This document shows, in pieces, positions 56,708 to 64,000 of a stretch of DNA of 64,000 bases. The stretch is from Streptomyces smaragdinus (lineage in GTDB: Bacteria; Actinomycetota; Actinomycetes; Streptomycetales; Streptomycetaceae): positions 62,001 through 126,000 of the forward strand of contig NZ_WEGJ01000011.1 of NCBI RefSeq assembly GCF_009604385.1. Reading direction: 5' to 3'. Each line of letters begins with the position of its first letter. The first letter of the stretch is position 1. Below the pieces are notes generated by a model, which worked only from the letters and a program-made list of their open reading frames with translations, did no database searches and was not told the DNA's origin. A program made the position numbers and the translations under genes.

Positions 56708-57244
56708 CTACACCTCGCGGTACTCCGTGAGGTGCGTGTACGCCGCCAGCCCGTCCGGCACCCACGGCCACACCGCCAGCCGCCGCCCCAGCTCCGCGTC
56801 GTCGAGGAACGTCCACCAGGCGACCTCCTCCGGCTGCGGGGCGACCTGGTCGGAGGGCAGCGTGACCTCGTACACCCGGGCCCACTCCTTGATGTCCTCC
56901 GTCTCGTACAGGAGCGCGAACAGCTCCCGCGGCGCGGGCAGTCCGCTCACCCCCAGCTCCTCCTCCGCCTCGCGCAGCGCCGCCGTCTCGTACGACTCGC
57001 CCGCGCCGACGACGCCGCCGACGAACATGTCGTACAGCGAGGGGAACAAGAGCTTGTCGGCGGTGCGCCGGTGGACGAAGATCCGCCCGCGCGGGTCGCG
57101 CGCCATGACGAACACGCACCGGTGGCGCAGGTTCTTCGCGTAGACCTCGGCGCGTCGCGCCTGTCCGGTCACCGAGTCGTTCTCGTCGACGATGTCAAGG
57201 ATTTCGTCGGCCGAGAGGATGCTGTGAGCTGTCTCTTCCGTCAT
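56708..57244 (-). CDS. Nudix hydrolase
   Basis: The 178-residue protein has the full Nudix box GGVVGAGESYETAALREAEEELGV (about 82-105), with Gly, Glu and REUxEE spacing intact. Preceding strands include CVFVMARDPRGRIFVHRRTADK. The substrate class (nucleotide sugar, ADP-ribose or isopentenyl-diphosphate-like) cannot be told; the FPSLYDMFVGG segment resembles isopentenyl-diphosphate isomerase-like Nudix proteins. It is divergent from a thiolase gene with 35 bp between. Confidence 0.88.
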   Translation of the reverse strand: MTEETAHSILSADEILDIVDENDSVTGQARRAEVYAKNLRHRCVFVMARDPRGRIFVHRRTADKLLFPSLYDMFVGGVVGAGESYETAALREAEEELGVSGLPAPRELFALLYETEDIKEWARVYEVTLPSDQVAPQPEEVAWWTFLDDAELGRRLAVWPWVPDGLAAYTHLTEYREV

Positions 57245-57279
57245 AGCCCCATCCAACATCGTCGCCTAGAGTCACCGCC

Positions 57280-58458
57280 ATGGCCGCTGTGTACATCGTC
57301 GACGCTGTCCGCACCCCGATCGGGAAGTACGCCGGAGCCCTCGCCGGCACCCGCCCCGACGATCTCGCCGCGCACGTCGTGCGGGAGCTCGCCGGCCGCA
57401 GCCCGGAGCTCGACCCGGCGCGGATCGACGACGTGTACTTCGGCAACGCCAACGGCGCGGGCGAGGAGAACCGCGACGTCGCCCGGATGGCCGTACTCCT
57501 GGCGGGCCTCCCGGTGACCGTCCCCGGCGTGACCGTCAACCGGCTGTGCGGCTCCGGGCTCGAGGCCGTCATCCAGGCCGCGCGGGCGATCGCCGCGGGC
57601 GACGCGTCCATCGCGATCGCCGGCGGCGTCGAGTCGATGACGCGGGCGCCGTGGGTGCTGCCCAAGCCCGAACGCGCCTTCCCCGCCGGGCCGCAGACCA
57701 TGCACTCCACCACGCTCGGCTGGCGGATGGTGAACCCCGCGATGCCCGACGAGTGGACGGTCGCCCTCGGCGAGGGGGCGGAGCTGCTCGCCGACCGGTA
57801 CGGGATCTCGCGCGCCGACCAGGACGCCTTCGCCCTGGCCAGCCATCAGAAGGCCGCGGCGGCCTGGGACGCGGGGCTGTACGACGGGGAGGTCGTCCCG
57901 GTCGCGGGCCTCACGCGCGACGAGTGCGTCCGTCCCGGCAGCACGCTGGAGGCGCTGGGCAGGCTGAAGCCGGTCTTCCGCGCCGACGGCGGTACGGTCA
58001 CCGCCGGCAACTCCTCGCCGCTGAACGACGGCGCGGCGGCGCTGCTGCTGTGCGACGAGGCGGGGCTGGCGGAGCTCGGCCGCGAACCCCTGGCGCGGAT
58101 CGGGGCGAGCGCGGTCACCGGGATCGAGCCGCAGTTCTACGGTCTGGGGCCGGTGCAGGCCGCCGAGCGGGCGCTGGAGCGGGCCGGGCGGGGGTTCGGT
58201 GACCTCGGGGTCGTCGAGCTGAACGAGGCGTTCGCCGCGCAGGCGCTGGCGTGTGTACGGCAGTGGAAGGACCTGGACCCCGCGGTCCTCAACCCGCGCG
58301 GGGGCGCGCTGGCGCTCGGGCATCCGCTGGGCGCGTCGGGGGCGCGGCTGGCGGGCGCGGTGGCCCATCAGCTGGCGGCGGCCGGCTCCGGGACGGGGCT
58401 GGCGTCGCTGTGCATCGGGGTGGGGCAGGGGCTGGCACTGGTTCTGGAACGGGATTAA
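57280..58458 (+). CDS. Thiolase (acetyl-CoA acetyltransferase type)
   Basis: The 392-residue enzyme has nucleophile Cys90 in VNRLCGSG, VGVESMTRAPWVLPKP-type loop as GGVESMTRAPWVLPKPERAF, NEAFAAQAL, His348 in GGALALGHPLGASG, and acid-base Cys378 in SLCIGVGQG. It cleaves or joins 3-ketoacyl-CoA and acetyl-CoA. It sits within a region rich in acyl-CoA enzymes, but its own promoter shows none of the three TetR operator types. A flavoprotein gene follows 84 bp downstream with its own promoter. Confidence 0.94.
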   Translation: MAAVYIVDAVRTPIGKYAGALAGTRPDDLAAHVVRELAGRSPELDPARIDDVYFGNANGAGEENRDVARMAVLLAGLPVTVPGVTVNRLCGSGLEAVIQAARAIAAGDASIAIAGGVESMTRAPWVLPKPERAFPAGPQTMHSTTLGWRMVNPAMPDEWTVALGEGAELLADRYGISRADQDAFALASHQKAAAAWDAGLYDGEVVPVAGLTRDECVRPGSTLEALGRLKPVFRADGGTVTAGNSSPLNDGAAALLLCDEAGLAELGREPLARIGASAVTGIEPQFYGLGPVQAAERALERAGRGFGDLGVVELNEAFAAQALACVRQWKDLDPAVLNPRGGALALGHPLGASGARLAGAVAHQLAAAGSGTGLASLCIGVGQGLALVLERD

Positions 58459-58478
58459 TTCCTACGCCTCCCCAGCGG

Positions 58479-58507
58479 TTGACGGCGGACACTCCGGTCA
58501 TCAAGAT
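58479..58507 (+). promoter_or_regulatory. Candidate promoter of the KstD-like gene
   Basis: TTGACG (58479-58484), a 17-bp spacer and CAAGAT (58502-58507) lie 35 bp before the ATG at 58543. This suggests independent transcription from the thiolase gene. Confidence 0.45.
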
Positions 58508-58542
58508 CTAACCCACCGGTAACCAAAGAGGGGGCGGAGCCC

Positions 58543-60195
58543 ATGGCGTACGACGCCGACGTCATCGTGATCGGAGCGGGCCTCGCCGGCCTCGCCGCCG
58601 CCGCCGAGCTGGCCGACGCCGGCCGCAAGGTGATCCTCCTGGACCAGGAACCGGAGCAGAACCTCGGCGGCCAGGCGCACTGGTCGTTCGGCGGACTGTT
58701 CTTCGTCGACTCCCCCGAGCAGCGGCGGATGCGGGTGAAGGACAGCCACGCGCTGGCGCTGCAGGACTGGATGGGCACCGCCGCGTTCGACCGCGAGGAG
58801 GACCACTGGCCGCGCAAGTGGGCCGAGGCGTACGTCGACTTCGCCGCCGGTGAGAAGCGGGCGTGGCTGCACGACATGGGCGTGCGGTTCTTCCCCGTCG
58901 TCGGCTGGGCGGAGCGCGGCGGGTACGACGCGCAGGGCCACGGCAACTCGGTGCCGCGCTTCCACATCACCTGGGGCACCGGCCCCGGCCTGGTCGCCCC
59001 GTTCGAGCGCCGGGTGCGCCAGGCCGCCGCGAACGGCCTGGTCGACCTGCGCTTCCGGCACCGGGTGACCGGACTGGGCCGCAGTGCCGGGTCCGTGGAC
59101 ACCGTGACGGGGGAGATCCTGGTCCCCAGCGAGGCCGAGCGCGGTACGCCCAGCAGCCGGGAGGTCGCCGGGGAGTTCGAGCTGCGCGCCCAGGCGGTGA
59201 TCATCACCTCCGGGGGGATCGGCGGCAACCACGACCTCGTACGCCGGAACTGGCCGAAGCGGCTGGGCAAGGCCCCCGAGAAGATGCTCTCCGGCGTCCC
59301 CGCGCATGTGGACGGCCTGATGCTGGGCGTCGCGGAGGACGCCGGCGCGCGGCTGATCAACCGGGACCGGATGTGGCACTACACCGAGGGCATCGACAAC
59401 TGGAACCCGATCTGGCCCAAGCACGCCATCCGGATCCTGCCCGGCCCCTCGTCCCTCTGGCTCGACGCCCGCGGCCGGCGGCTCCCGGCGCCGCTGTGGC
59501 CGGGGTACGACACGCTGGGGACGCTCGAGCACATCATGAGGTCGGGCCACGAGTACACGTGGTTCGTGCTGAACCAGCGCATCATCGGCAAGGAGTTCGC
59601 CCTCTCCGGCTCGGAGCAGAACCCGGACCTGACGGGCAAGTCGGTCCGCGACGTCCTCCAGCGCGGCCGCCAGCCGGTGCCCGGCCCGGTGAAGGCGTTC
59701 ATGGACAAGGGCGCGGACTTCGTCGTCGAGAACAACCTGTCCGCGCTGGTCCGCGGCATGAACGCGCTGACGGAGGAGCCCCTGATCGACGAGGCGGACC
59801 TCCGCCGCCTGGTGGAGGCCCGCGACCGCGAAACGGCGAACCCCTTCACGAAGGACCTCCAGATCACGGCGATCCACGGCGCCCGCGCCTACCTGGGCGA
59901 CAAGCTGATCCGCACGGTCGCCCCCCACCCCATCCTCGACCCCAAGGCGGGCCCCCTGATCGCCGTCCGCCTCAACATCATGACGCGCAAGACCCTGGGC
60001 GGCCTGGAGACGGACCTGTCCTCGCGCGTCCTGACGGAGACCGGCGACCCGCTGCCGGGCGTCTACGCGGCCGGCGAGACGGCGGGCTTCGGCGGCGGCG
60101 GCGTCCACGGCTACCGCTCCCTGGAGGGCACGTTCCTCGGCGGGTGCCTCTTCTCGGGGCGGACGGCGGGGCGGGCGGCGGCGAAGGCGCTGTAG
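58543..60195 (+). CDS. FAD-dependent dehydrogenase, 3-ketosteroid dehydrogenase (KstD)-like
   Basis: The 550-residue flavoprotein starts YDADVIVIGAGLAGLAAAAELADAGRKVILLDQEPE with a dinucleotide-binding Rossmann motif. It continues with GGQAHWSFGGLFFVDSPEQRRMRVKDS, SGGIGGNHDLVRRNWP, GYDTLGTLEHIMRSGHEYTWFVLNQRI, and a C-terminal GVYAAGETAGFGGGGVHGYRSLEGTFLGGCLFSGRTAGR that closes the FAD site. This subgroup is annotated as FAD-binding dehydrogenase and is only distantly related to true KstD. Substrate unknown. A thiolase precedes it. Confidence 0.85.
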   Translation: MAYDADVIVIGAGLAGLAAAAELADAGRKVILLDQEPEQNLGGQAHWSFGGLFFVDSPEQRRMRVKDSHALALQDWMGTAAFDREEDHWPRKWAEAYVDFAAGEKRAWLHDMGVRFFPVVGWAERGGYDAQGHGNSVPRFHITWGTGPGLVAPFERRVRQAAANGLVDLRFRHRVTGLGRSAGSVDTVTGEILVPSEAERGTPSSREVAGEFELRAQAVIITSGGIGGNHDLVRRNWPKRLGKAPEKMLSGVPAHVDGLMLGVAEDAGARLINRDRMWHYTEGIDNWNPIWPKHAIRILPGPSSLWLDARGRRLPAPLWPGYDTLGTLEHIMRSGHEYTWFVLNQRIIGKEFALSGSEQNPDLTGKSVRDVLQRGRQPVPGPVKAFMDKGADFVVENNLSALVRGMNALTEEPLIDEADLRRLVEARDRETANPFTKDLQITAIHGARAYLGDKLIRTVAPHPILDPKAGPLIAVRLNIMTRKTLGGLETDLSSRVLTETGDPLPGVYAAGETAGFGGGGVHGYRSLEGTFLGGCLFSGRTAGRAAAKAL

Positions 60196-60205
60196 GGGTT
60201 TTACG

Positions 60206-60925
60206 GTGGACGAGTTCGGCCCGTACCCGGGCAGGGCCGTGATGCTGACGCGACTGCTCTCGTACCGGGGACTCGACGCGGACACGGCGGACGTACGGGC
60301 GGTGCTGGACGGCGTGGAGCCCGATCCGGCGCTGGTCGCCCGGCTGGCGCCGGTGGTGGGACTGCACACGGCGGATCTGCACGCGGTGTTGTGGACGGAG
60401 GTCCCGGAGGAGCTGACGCCGCTGGATGCCGGGGCGGCCCGGACGATGCGCGAGCTGGTCCGGGACGCGACAGAGGCGTCCGTGGCGGACGCGCTTGCCT
60501 TCGCCCGGTCCCTGCCGCAGCATCCGCGAACCCCTCGGGACGGGTTCCCTCCGGCGGACCGCCCGATCCGGCCCACCCTCGGCGGGGTGCTGGTCCGTCT
60601 GCTGCGCAACCGGAACCTGGACCAGATCGGCATGGCCCGCACGCTCGCCTCCCTGACCCCGACCTATCTGTCCGTCTCCACGTACGCCATGATCGGCGCC
60701 GGCCGGGCGGAGCTGCGCCCCGGCTGGGTGGCGGACTTCGCCGCCGTCGTGGACCTCGACCCCGGCTGCCTGGCCGCCCTGACCGGCTTTCCGGTGCCCG
60801 ATCCGCTGCCCGCGCGGGCGCCGATGACCGGCGCGTACGCCGAGCTGCTCTGGGAGATGCGGCGGCTCACCGCGGACCAGGTGGCCGAGGTCCACGCTCT
60901 GGTACGGGCCCGCGCCGGACGCTGA
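60206..60925 (+). CDS. Hypothetical helical protein with XRE-like segments
   Basis: The 239-residue product starts at GTG 60206, 10 bp after the dehydrogenase stop. It has an acidic helical N-terminus (TRLLSYRGLDADTADVRAVLDG) and a C-terminal part LGGVLVRLLRNRNLDQIGMARTLASLTPTYLSVSTYAMIGAGRAELRPGWVADFAAVVDL that looks like a cryptic helix-turn-helix repeated in two halves. No signal or membrane helix. I do not recognise a family. Close spacing suggests co-transcription with the flavoprotein gene. Confidence 0.6.
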   Translation: MDEFGPYPGRAVMLTRLLSYRGLDADTADVRAVLDGVEPDPALVARLAPVVGLHTADLHAVLWTEVPEELTPLDAGAARTMRELVRDATEASVADALAFARSLPQHPRTPRDGFPPADRPIRPTLGGVLVRLLRNRNLDQIGMARTLASLTPTYLSVSTYAMIGAGRAELRPGWVADFAAVVDLDPGCLAALTGFPVPDPLPARAPMTGAYAELLWEMRRLTADQVAEVHALVRARAGR

Positions 60926-60930
60926 ACCCG

Positions 60931-61800
60931 TCAGGAGGCGTCCGCCAGGACCTGCGTGAGCTGGTACGTCGTCGCCTTCGCCACCCGGGGATGCGTGGCC
61001 GCGTAGGACACGTACGCGTTCAGCCCCGTCGCCGCCGCCCACCCCAGGCCCCGGGCCCACGTCGCGTCGTCCACCTCCAGGGCCGCGCGGAACTCCCGGC
61101 GGGACGCGGGGGTCAGGGCCGTCCAGGCCGCCATCAGGTCGCAGGCCGGGTCGCCGAGGCCCAGGCCGCCGAAGTCGATCACCGCGGAGAGGCGGCCGTT
61201 CAGGGTCAGCAGATTGCCCACGTGGAAGTCGCCGTGGAACCACACCGGCGGGCCGCTCCAGGGGTCCGCGGCCAGGGCGTCCTCCCAGACCCGGGTCAGC
61301 GCCGCCGTGTCGAAGACCCCCTCGACCGCCGCGATCGCCTCCCGCGTACGGGCGTCCCGGTCGGCCAGGGCCCACGCCGACAGGTCCGACGTCGACCCGG
61401 CGCCCAGCGCCGCGGGCGGCGGCACCTCGCGCAGCGCCCGCAGGAATCCCGCGAGTTCCGTCGCCGCCTCCGGGCGCGAGGCCAGGCCCGAAGCCGTCGC
61501 CACCGTCCCGGGCAGCCACCGCACCACCGACCAGCGGTGCGGGAACCCGAACCCCGGCTCACCCACCGCCAGCGGGACGGGCACCGGCAGGGGGAGATGA
61601 GGAGCCAGCAGCGGCAGCCAGCGCTCGTCCTTCGACGCCTGGTGCGCCGCCCAGTCCCGGGGCAGCCGGACCGCCATGTCGTCCCCGAGCCGGAAGATCA
61701 CGTGGTCCGACCCCGCGTCCGGCGCCTCCCGCAGCGACAGCCCCGCCCACGCGGGGAACCGCGCCGCCAGCAGCCTCCGTACCAGCGCGGCGTCAGCCAT
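60931..61800 (-). CDS. APH-fold phosphotransferase
   Basis: The 289-residue protein has DAGSDHVIFRLGDDMAVRLPRDWAAHQASKDERWLPLL (N-lobe), WSVVRWLPGTVA, catalytic loop VWFHGDFHVGNLLTLNG and VIDFGGLGLGDPACDLMAAW with the metal Asp. This is the aminoglycoside phosphotransferase fold; whether it acts on an antibiotic, a sugar or another small molecule is unknown. It overlaps the upstream ASCH gene by 8 bp on the same strand. Confidence 0.86.
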   Translation of the reverse strand: MADAALVRRLLAARFPAWAGLSLREAPDAGSDHVIFRLGDDMAVRLPRDWAAHQASKDERWLPLLAPHLPLPVPVPLAVGEPGFGFPHRWSVVRWLPGTVATASGLASRPEAATELAGFLRALREVPPPAALGAGSTSDLSAWALADRDARTREAIAAVEGVFDTAALTRVWEDALAADPWSGPPVWFHGDFHVGNLLTLNGRLSAVIDFGGLGLGDPACDLMAAWTALTPASRREFRAALEVDDATWARGLGWAAATGLNAYVSYAATHPRVAKATTYQLTQVLADAS

Positions 61801-62227
61801 CCCGCCGCTCCACCATCCGGAACCGCTCCGCGACCACCGGCGTGTCGTCGTCCACCGTGAAGTCCGGGTCACCCATCGCCTCCCGGACCTCCGGCCCCTC
61901 CCAGAACGCCACGTGCGCCGCGCGCCAGCCGGCCACCGTGGTGTAGCCCTCGCCCTCGTCGCGCGCGTGCTCCCAGCCGACGTCCGCGAGGCGCAGCACC
62001 TCCACCGCCGTGATCTCCAGCACCGCGACCCGCCGCCCGGCCGAGTCGACGACGGCCGAGCGCTGCCCGACCACAGGCAGCTCCTCGTCGCAGGACGGCA
62101 GGTCGTACTCCGCCCGCAGTCCCGTCGTCGACGTCTTGGCACCGGACAGCACGGCGGCGACCAGCCGGTCGCGCAGGGGTCCCGGGAAGGCGAACTCGGC
62201 CTCGGGCAGCGCGGGATCATCGATCAT
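61793..62227 (-). CDS. ASCH domain protein
   Basis: The 144-residue protein has the ASCH signature FPGPLRDRLVAAVLSGAKTSTTGL (about 12-35), then a beta-barrel with GQRSAVVDSAGRRVAVLEITAVEVLRLADVGWEHARDEGEGYTTVAGWRAAHVAFW. ASCH proteins are thought to bind RNA, and some hydrolyse modified nucleosides such as N4-acetylcytidine. ATG 62227 begins MIDDPALPEAEF. It overlaps the APH gene downstream. Confidence 0.84.
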   Translation of the reverse strand: MIDDPALPEAEFAFPGPLRDRLVAAVLSGAKTSTTGLRAEYDLPSCDEELPVVGQRSAVVDSAGRRVAVLEITAVEVLRLADVGWEHARDEGEGYTTVAGWRAAHVAFWEGPEVREAMGDPDFTVDDDTPVVAERFRMVERRDG

Positions 62228-62264
62228 CGCCCCACCGTAGGCCGGGCCGGGACCCGGCCGCACG

Positions 62265-63476
62265 TCATTTGCCCGACAGGTTCTCCGTCGCCGCCGGCGT
62301 CCCCGACGCCACCGCCTTCCCGCCGGAGCCGGAGTCCGTCCGCAGCACGCCCGCGCCCACCACCAGGCCCGTCGCCAGCACGGTGACCACCGTGAACGAC
62401 ACCGTCAGCGACGAGGCGTCCGCGATCGCGCCGATCGCCGCCGGGGCGATCAGACTCGAGCTGTACGTGATGGTCGCCACCCCCGCGATCGCCTGCGCCG
62501 GCGCCGGCCCCCGCCGCGCGGCGGCGCCGAACGCCAGCGGCACGACCAGCGCCATCCCGATACCCAGCAGCCCGAACCCGGCCATCGCCTGCGCCGCGTT
62601 CCCCGCGGTGACGACCAGCACCCCGCCGAGCACCCCGACCACCCCGCTCACCCGCACCGACCGTACGGGCCCGAAGCGTTCCACCACCCGGTCACCCAGC
62701 AGCCGGGCCACCGCCATCGTCAGCGCGAAGCCCGTGGTGCACGCCGCCGCCAGACCCGGGGAGGACTCCATCACGTCGCGCAGATACACCGCCGACCAGT
62801 CCAGGCTCGCGCCCTCCGCGAACACCGCGCAGAAGCCCACCGCGCCGATGACCAGCGCCGCCTTCGGCGGGAACGCGAAGTGCGGCGGCGGCTCCTCGTC
62901 CGGTGTGGAGCGCAGGTCCAGCACCCGGTGGCAGGCGACCAGCGCACCCGCCGCGAGGACGACGGCCGCGACGGCGAAGTGCGCCCGGGCGTCGAGGTCC
63001 GTGTGGGCGGCGACCGTACCGGCCGCGGAGCCGGTGAGGGTGCCGACGCTCCACATACCGTGCAGCCCCGACATGATGGGCCGGCCCAGCCGGGACTCGA
63101 TCTCCACCCCGAGGGCGTTCATCGCCACGTCGGCGGTACCGGCCGTCGCACCGAACACGAACAGCGCCGGTCCCAGCGCGAGCCCGCTCGGGGCGAACGC
63201 CGGCAGCAGCAGCGCCAGACACCACAGCACCATCAGCGCCCGCAGCGCCGGCCGGGCGCCGAAGCGGTGCGTGATCCGCCCGGCGAGCGGCATGGCCGCC
63301 GCGGCGCCGAGCGCGGGGAAGCACAGCGCGAGCCCGAGCTGTCCGGCGCTGATGCCCGTGTGCTCCTGCACCCACGGCACCCGGGTCGCGAAGCTGCCCG
63401 TCACCGCGCCGTGCAGCGCGAACACCGCCGCGACCGCCACTCGGGACCGCCGTATGGCGACGTCGTCCGTACTCAC
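62265..63476 (-). CDS. MFS transporter (12 helices)
   Basis: The 403-residue membrane protein starts at GTG 63476 after GGGAGGAAA. It has motif A-like GRITHRFGARPALRALMVLW (about 65-84), NALGVEIESRLGRPIMSGLHGMWSVGTLTGSAAG and a second-half repeat GDRVVERFGPVRSVRVSGVVGVLGG. The pattern resembles the YbjJ-like/fucose-permease type of MFS. Substrate and direction are unknown. It stands 37 bp upstream of the ASCH gene in the same direction and may be transcribed with it. Confidence 0.87.
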   Translation of the reverse strand: MSTDDVAIRRSRVAVAAVFALHGAVTGSFATRVPWVQEHTGISAGQLGLALCFPALGAAAAMPLAGRITHRFGARPALRALMVLWCLALLLPAFAPSGLALGPALFVFGATAGTADVAMNALGVEIESRLGRPIMSGLHGMWSVGTLTGSAAGTVAAHTDLDARAHFAVAAVVLAAGALVACHRVLDLRSTPDEEPPPHFAFPPKAALVIGAVGFCAVFAEGASLDWSAVYLRDVMESSPGLAAACTTGFALTMAVARLLGDRVVERFGPVRSVRVSGVVGVLGGVLVVTAGNAAQAMAGFGLLGIGMALVVPLAFGAAARRGPAPAQAIAGVATITYSSSLIAPAAIGAIADASSLTVSFTVVTVLATGLVVGAGVLRTDSGSGGKAVASGTPAATENLSGK

Positions 63477-63543
63477 GTGTTTTCCTCCCAGGTCTGGACC
63501 ACCACCCTGACCCACGACCGGTGATCTGTCACGGGGGTATTGC

Positions 63544-64000
63544 TCACACGCGGAACAAAGCCAGCCGCGTCTCCACCACCACCGCGTCCAGTTCGTCCCG
63601 CCCGTCCGCCGTGTCCGGCAGCGCGCTGGAGTCCCGCGCCGCCTCCAGCACGGCGTGCAGCGCCGCCACGTCGGCCGCCGGCCGCTCGCCCGACGGCAGC
63701 CCGTCCCGTACCCCCAACGCCCCGTGTTCCGCCGACGCCTTCGCCGCGATCAGCTCGGCCACGTACGACGGCGCCTCCGGTACGAGCTCCGCCAGCGTCG
63801 GCAGATGGGCGACGACCTCGCCCGACCGCATCAGATGGATCCCCGTCAGCAGCACCCGCAGCGTGTACAGCAGCGGCTTCAGCTCCCCGGAGCGGGTGAA
63901 CAGCCCCCACTGGGTGTTCGCGAACCCCCGGTAGTGGTGCGCGTGATGCCGGGTGACGAGCCGGGGGGCCAGCGCGGCCATCGTCTCGTGCGCCGGCGAC
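63544..64000 (-). CDS. Nucleotidyltransferase-like protein, C-terminal part (gene cut by window end)
   Basis: The frame is open to the window edge, reading SPAHETMAALAPRLVTRHHAHHYRGFANTQWGLF and LKPLLYTLRVLLTGIHLMRSGEVVAHLPTLAELVPEAPSYVAELIAAK. I recall this as the C-terminal half of a Streptomyces nucleotidyltransferase-domain family; the catalytic GS-x-DxD half would lie beyond 64000. An ATG at 63981 is probably internal. The 67 bp before the MFS gene show no regulatory element. Confidence 0.62.
   Translation of the reverse strand, partial: SPAHETMAALAPRLVTRHHAHHYRGFANTQWGLFTRSGELKPLLYTLRVLLTGIHLMRSGEVVAHLPTLAELVPEAPSYVAELIAAKASAEHGALGVRDGLPSGERPAADVAALHAVLEAARDSSALPDTADGRDELDAVVVETRLALFRV

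Overview
The window is high-GC actinobacterial DNA (strongly G/C-biased third positions, many GTG starts, ATGA start-stop overlaps) and reads as a chromosomal segment of a Streptomyces or close relative. Supporting gene types include a SARP/AfsR regulator, a SigK-RskA pair, DUF4331 and DUF5925 proteins, a DrrAB-type exporter and many TetR regulators. I see no rRNA, tRNA, CRISPR array, transposase, integrase or prophage gene. Functions come from reading translated sequence and remembered family signatures; no database search was run.

Layout. 1-7.3 kb: the end of a mutasome polymerase operon (DnaE2 plus a Y-family protein lacking catalytic acids), a MarR gene, a decayed hemerythrin gene, a DHA2 exporter and a His-rich exported protein that share a CsoR/CstR-like palindrome, plus hydrolase, PadR and flavin-protein genes. 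7.3-13.4 kb: an AfsR-like regulator and two secreted peptidoglycan-binding hydrolases. 13.4-19.9 kb: acetyltransferase, GntR, a membrane HTH protein and a TetR/DrrAB exporter unit. 20-26 kb: a SigK-RskA sigma/anti-sigma pair divergent from DUF4331, TPR and nickel/cobalt-type transporter genes, with near mirror-image promoters between them. 26-29 kb: a Ser/Thr kinase and an AAA ATPase. 29-32.4 kb: homogentisate dioxygenase, a GntR regulator and a lone type ISP target-recognition-like domain in one operon. 32.5-38.8 kb: molybdopterin oxidoreductase, aldehyde and alcohol dehydrogenases, and a C-S lyase.

39-58 kb is rich in acyl-CoA metabolism and holds three TetR regulators. Each has its own operator type, found next to its own gene or operon and again at a second promoter: type A at aldehyde dehydrogenase and acyl-CoA dehydrogenase, type B at the TetR gene itself and a MaoC hydratase, type C at an SDR-ligase-TetR operon and at a kinase-like/acyl-CoA dehydrogenase operon. 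The type C genes match four of the steps of the levulinate/4-hydroxyacid (lva) route of Pseudomonas. 53-64 kb: a glucarate dehydratase with a probable leaderless promoter, a gluconokinase/metallo-beta-lactamase fusion whose P-loop serine is replaced, two DUF202 membrane proteins, Nudix, thiolase, a KstD-like flavoprotein, an APH-fold protein, an ASCH protein, an MFS permease and a cut-off nucleotidyltransferase-like gene.

The most useful new statements are regulatory: repeated operators link distant genes into small regulons. The most unusual protein is the gluconokinase-hydrolase fusion.
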